A DNA stretch of 64,000 nt from Streptomyces massasporeus. GTDB taxonomy: Bacteria; Actinomycetota; Actinomycetes; Streptomycetales; Streptomycetaceae. Below are positions 62,250 through 64,000 of this stretch, one piece after another. The notes beneath the pieces were generated by a model. That model was not told where the DNA came from. It ran no database searches and saw only the letters and a list, made by a program, of their open reading frames with translations. Location: positions 682,001-746,000 of the forward strand of contig NZ_BMSE01000002.1 in NCBI RefSeq assembly GCF_014648995.1. The letters run 5' to 3'. Position 1 is the stretch's first letter; every line of letters begins with the position of its first letter. The translations under genes and the position numbers were made by a program.

Positions 62250-63626
62250 TCATCCCCAGCCGGGGACGACCATCACCAGCCAGGCCGCCGCCGGTACGAC
62301 CGCCACCACAATCCCTCCGTACACCATCAGCTGCCGGAAGAAACGCTCGCGGTCCACGTCCGGGGCGGCGGCCAGGACGAGGGCGCCGTTCGTGGAGAAC
62401 GGGCTCACGTCCACGACGGTCGCCGACACGGCGAGCGCGGCGATCATGCCGATCGCGCCGATCTCGCCCCGCTCCAGGAACGGCACGACCAGGGGGATCA
62501 GGGCGCCCATGATCCCCACGGAGGAGGCGAACGCGGAGACCAGGGCGCCGATGTAGCAGAGCAGGACGGCCGCGAGGAGGGGGACGCCGATGCCGCCGAC
62601 GCCCTCGCCGGCCCAGGTGATGGTGCCCATCTCGTCGAGGACGCCGACGTAGGTGAGGACGCCGCAGATGAGGAGGACGGTGGGCCAGGCGATTTCGCCT
62701 ACGGCCCTGCGGCTGTCTTCGGGCCAGGCCGTGCTGAGTATGACGGCGAGGGTGATGGCTGTCAGTCCCGCGTCCAGGTCGAAGACGAGGACGGCGACGA
62801 CCAGGGCCAGGAGGGAGGTGAGGGTGGCTGTGCGGGCCGGGGTGAGGCGGGCTTCTTCCGGGCTCCGGGTGGGAGCGGCTGGGGCGGGGTGGGTCCGCAG
62901 CTGGGCGGTGCCAGGTGCCGCCGCGCCCACCCGTGCCGCCCCAGCGGCACGACTGCCCGCAGCGGGGGCCGCCGGGGTGGGGCCGTCACCGGCGCTGTCG
63001 CTGTCGGTCACCGCCCCCCGCGCCCACAGCTTCAGCCCCCCGCACACCACGAACACCACCGCCGCGATCACCAGGTTCGCCGCGAGTGACGCCAGGAACA
63101 GGACGACCTCGTTGCCCGGGAGCTTCTCGCGTTCCACGATGCCGTTGACGATCGAGCCGTAGATGCTGATCGGGGAGAAGCCGCCGGCCTGGGCGCCGTG
63201 GACGACCATCGCGCCCATCAGCAGCGGGCTGATCCCGTAGCGCGCGGCGAAGCTCAGGGCGATGGGGGCGACGATCGCGACGGCGGCCGGGCTGACCGCG
63301 CCGATGGCCGTGAGCGTGCCGGTCAGGGCGAACATCACCCAGGGGATGAGCGCCACCCGCCCCCGCACGAGCCGGACGGCGGCGTGCACCAGCCAGTCGG
63401 TGGTGCCGTTGGCGCGGGCGATCGCGAAGAGGTACGTGACGCCCACCAGGACGACGAACAGGTCGCCGGGGAACCCGGCGAAGATGCCGTCGGCGTCGAG
63501 GTCCGCGACCAGCCCTCCGACGGCGAACGCGGCGGCGAAGGCGAGCGCGCCCATGTTGACGGAACGGGTGGTGGCGATGACGAACACCACGACGAGGACG
63601 AGGATCGAGATGAGTTCGGGGGACAT
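62250..63626 (-). CDS. MatC-like dicarboxylate (malonate) carrier
   Basis: This 458-aa integral membrane protein of the SLC13/IT superfamily has about 11 helices. The N-terminal third matches the MatC_N domain (RSVNMGALAFAAAFAVGGLVADL). Signature loops SPISIYGSIVNGI and SPFSTNGALVLA are the substrate/sodium sites of such carriers. A Pro/Ala-rich cytoplasmic loop (about 220-270) separates the two halves. The ATG at 63626 has GGGAG. It heads the matC-matB-carboxyltransferase operon, divergent from a GntR gene, with paired operators in between. Confidence 0.88.
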   Translation of the reverse strand: MSPELISILVLVVVFVIATTRSVNMGALAFAAAFAVGGLVADLDADGIFAGFPGDLFVVLVGVTYLFAIARANGTTDWLVHAAVRLVRGRVALIPWVMFALTGTLTAIGAVSPAAVAIVAPIALSFAARYGISPLLMGAMVVHGAQAGGFSPISIYGSIVNGIVEREKLPGNEVVLFLASLAANLVIAAVVFVVCGGLKLWARGAVTDSDSAGDGPTPAAPAAGSRAAGAARVGAAAPGTAQLRTHPAPAAPTRSPEEARLTPARTATLTSLLALVVAVLVFDLDAGLTAITLAVILSTAWPEDSRRAVGEIAWPTVLLICGVLTYVGVLDEMGTITWAGEGVGGIGVPLLAAVLLCYIGALVSAFASSVGIMGALIPLVVPFLERGEIGAIGMIAALAVSATVVDVSPFSTNGALVLAAAPDVDRERFFRQLMVYGGIVVAVVPAAAWLVMVVPGWG

Positions 63627-63677
63627 ACGGGCTCCCGTCGTTGGGCCCCGGAGCGGCTGGGCGCACCTCCAGTGGAC

Positions 63678-63692
63678 GAGTGGCTGAGCCAC
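63678..63692. promoter_or_regulatory. Operator copy 1 in the GntR/matC divergent region
   Basis: GAGTGGCTGAGCCAC contains the 11-bp palindrome TGGCTGAGCCA. A near-identical inverted site occurs at 63757-63771. The sites lie between the matC-like gene and the GntR gene, with centres 77 bp apart (about seven helical turns), so the GntR protein may bind both. Confidence 0.65.
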
Positions 63693-63756
63693 TTGAGGTG
63701 CATTGGTCGAACAGCGTGGGTGCGGGCCGGGCGCCCGTCAAGGGGGTGCGCGAGAA

Positions 63757-63771
63757 TTGGCTCAGCCACTC
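63757..63771. promoter_or_regulatory. Operator copy 2 in the GntR/matC divergent region
   Basis: TTGGCTCAGCCACTC is the reverse complement of the first site apart from one end base; its palindromic core is TGGCTCAGCCA. It lies 49 bp upstream of the GntR GTG. Confidence 0.65.
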
Positions 63772-63819
63772 CGCCACTGTGAAGGGCCGGTGTTAGGCTC
63801 CCGGCGAGAGGGGGAGCCC

Positions 63820-64000
63820 GTGACCGACGCCCTGCGCCCCATGACGAAACAGCGCCTCTACGAACAGGTGCTGGAGCGGCTGCGCCAGTACGTCGCCGAG
63901 GGCGGTCTGCGGGCCGGTGACCGGTTGCCGCCCGAGCGGGATCTCGCCCAGCGGCTCGGGGTCAGCCGGGCCTCGGTGAAGCAGGCGATCGTGGTGCTGG
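63820..64000 (+). CDS. GntR-family (FadR-like) regulator, 3' end cut off by the window
   Basis: The GTG at 63820, with GAGAGGGGGAG just upstream, opens a frame that runs off the window after 60 codons. The visible part is a GntR winged helix: LYEQVLERLRQYVAEGGLRAGDRLPPERDLAQRLGVSRASVKQAIVVL, read here in two blocks. The effector domain is missing, so the ligand is unknown; malonate or malonyl-CoA would fit the divergent malonate operon. The flanking paired palindromes are probable operators. Confidence 0.88.
   Translation, partial: MTDALRPMTKQRLYEQVLERLRQYVAEGGLRAGDRLPPERDLAQRLGVSRASVKQAIVVL

Overview
The window is about 64 kb of chromosome from a Streptomyces. The evidence is very high G+C with strong third-position G/C bias, frequent GTG and TTG starts behind GGAGG-like sites, and a gene order (ppdK, nirBD, nasA, dnaG/hrdA, an mbl-type MreB, matB) that I recognise from the S. 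coelicolor SCO2494 to SCO2444 interval. It reads as core chromosome with accessory islets. I see no insertion sequence, prophage, CRISPR array or replication origin.

Left part (1-14.3 kb): the end of a ROK protein, pyruvate phosphate dikinase (ppdK) behind a palindrome-rich 406-bp leader, a NUDIX hydrolase, a membrane-anchored Excalibur protein, a Tat-exported PhoX-like phosphatase, an OmpR-type two-component pair, a carbonic anhydrase overlapping a SulP/STAS transporter, a secreted I36-type inhibitor, and an unusual protein combining HTH, a tandem-repeat linker, one membrane helix, a peptidoglycan-binding domain and a lysozyme-like domain.

Nitrogen and redox part (14.3-36.3 kb): nirD, nirB and an NirB-like flavoprotein form one operon with a GlnR-type box. 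A 33-bp tandem repeat separates it from a TSUP permease gene. nasA (assimilatory nitrate reductase) has a second GlnR-type box, and a CbiX-type chelatase could supply siroheme iron insertion, so nitrate-to-ammonia assimilation is largely covered here. Between these lie an imine-reductase-like gene divergent from an HxlR regulator across a perfect palindrome, a class F sortase with a candidate surface protein, a SoxR-box FMN reductase, an M4 protease, and a three-gene operon encoding a free-standing adenylation enzyme, a membrane ferric-reductase-like flavoprotein and a crotonase.

Information and transport part (36.3-46 kb): dnaG, the sigma factor hrdA, a heterodimeric ABC exporter with one degenerate ATP site, an FGGY kinase, a small YtxH-like protein, two identical-bodied tRNA-Asn genes with a strong terminator, and a tRNA with anticodon CAT.

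Right part (46-64 kb): a fusion of a squalene/phytoene-synthase-like domain with a cis-prenyltransferase; a BrkB/YihY membrane protein; a STAS-ANTAR, STAS and MEDS-ATPase signalling cluster; an mbl-type actin; a probable vWA-MoxR-VMAP conflict/defence-type operon (trypco1 protein, trypsin-VMAP, MoxR AAA+ ATPase, SAV_2336-type vWA-HAD protein); and a malonate module (carboxyltransferase, matB, MatC-like carrier) with paired operators next to a truncated GntR regulator. The features I consider most worth following up are the VMAP operon, the prenyl-synthase fusion and the adenylation/ferric-reductase/crotonase operon.
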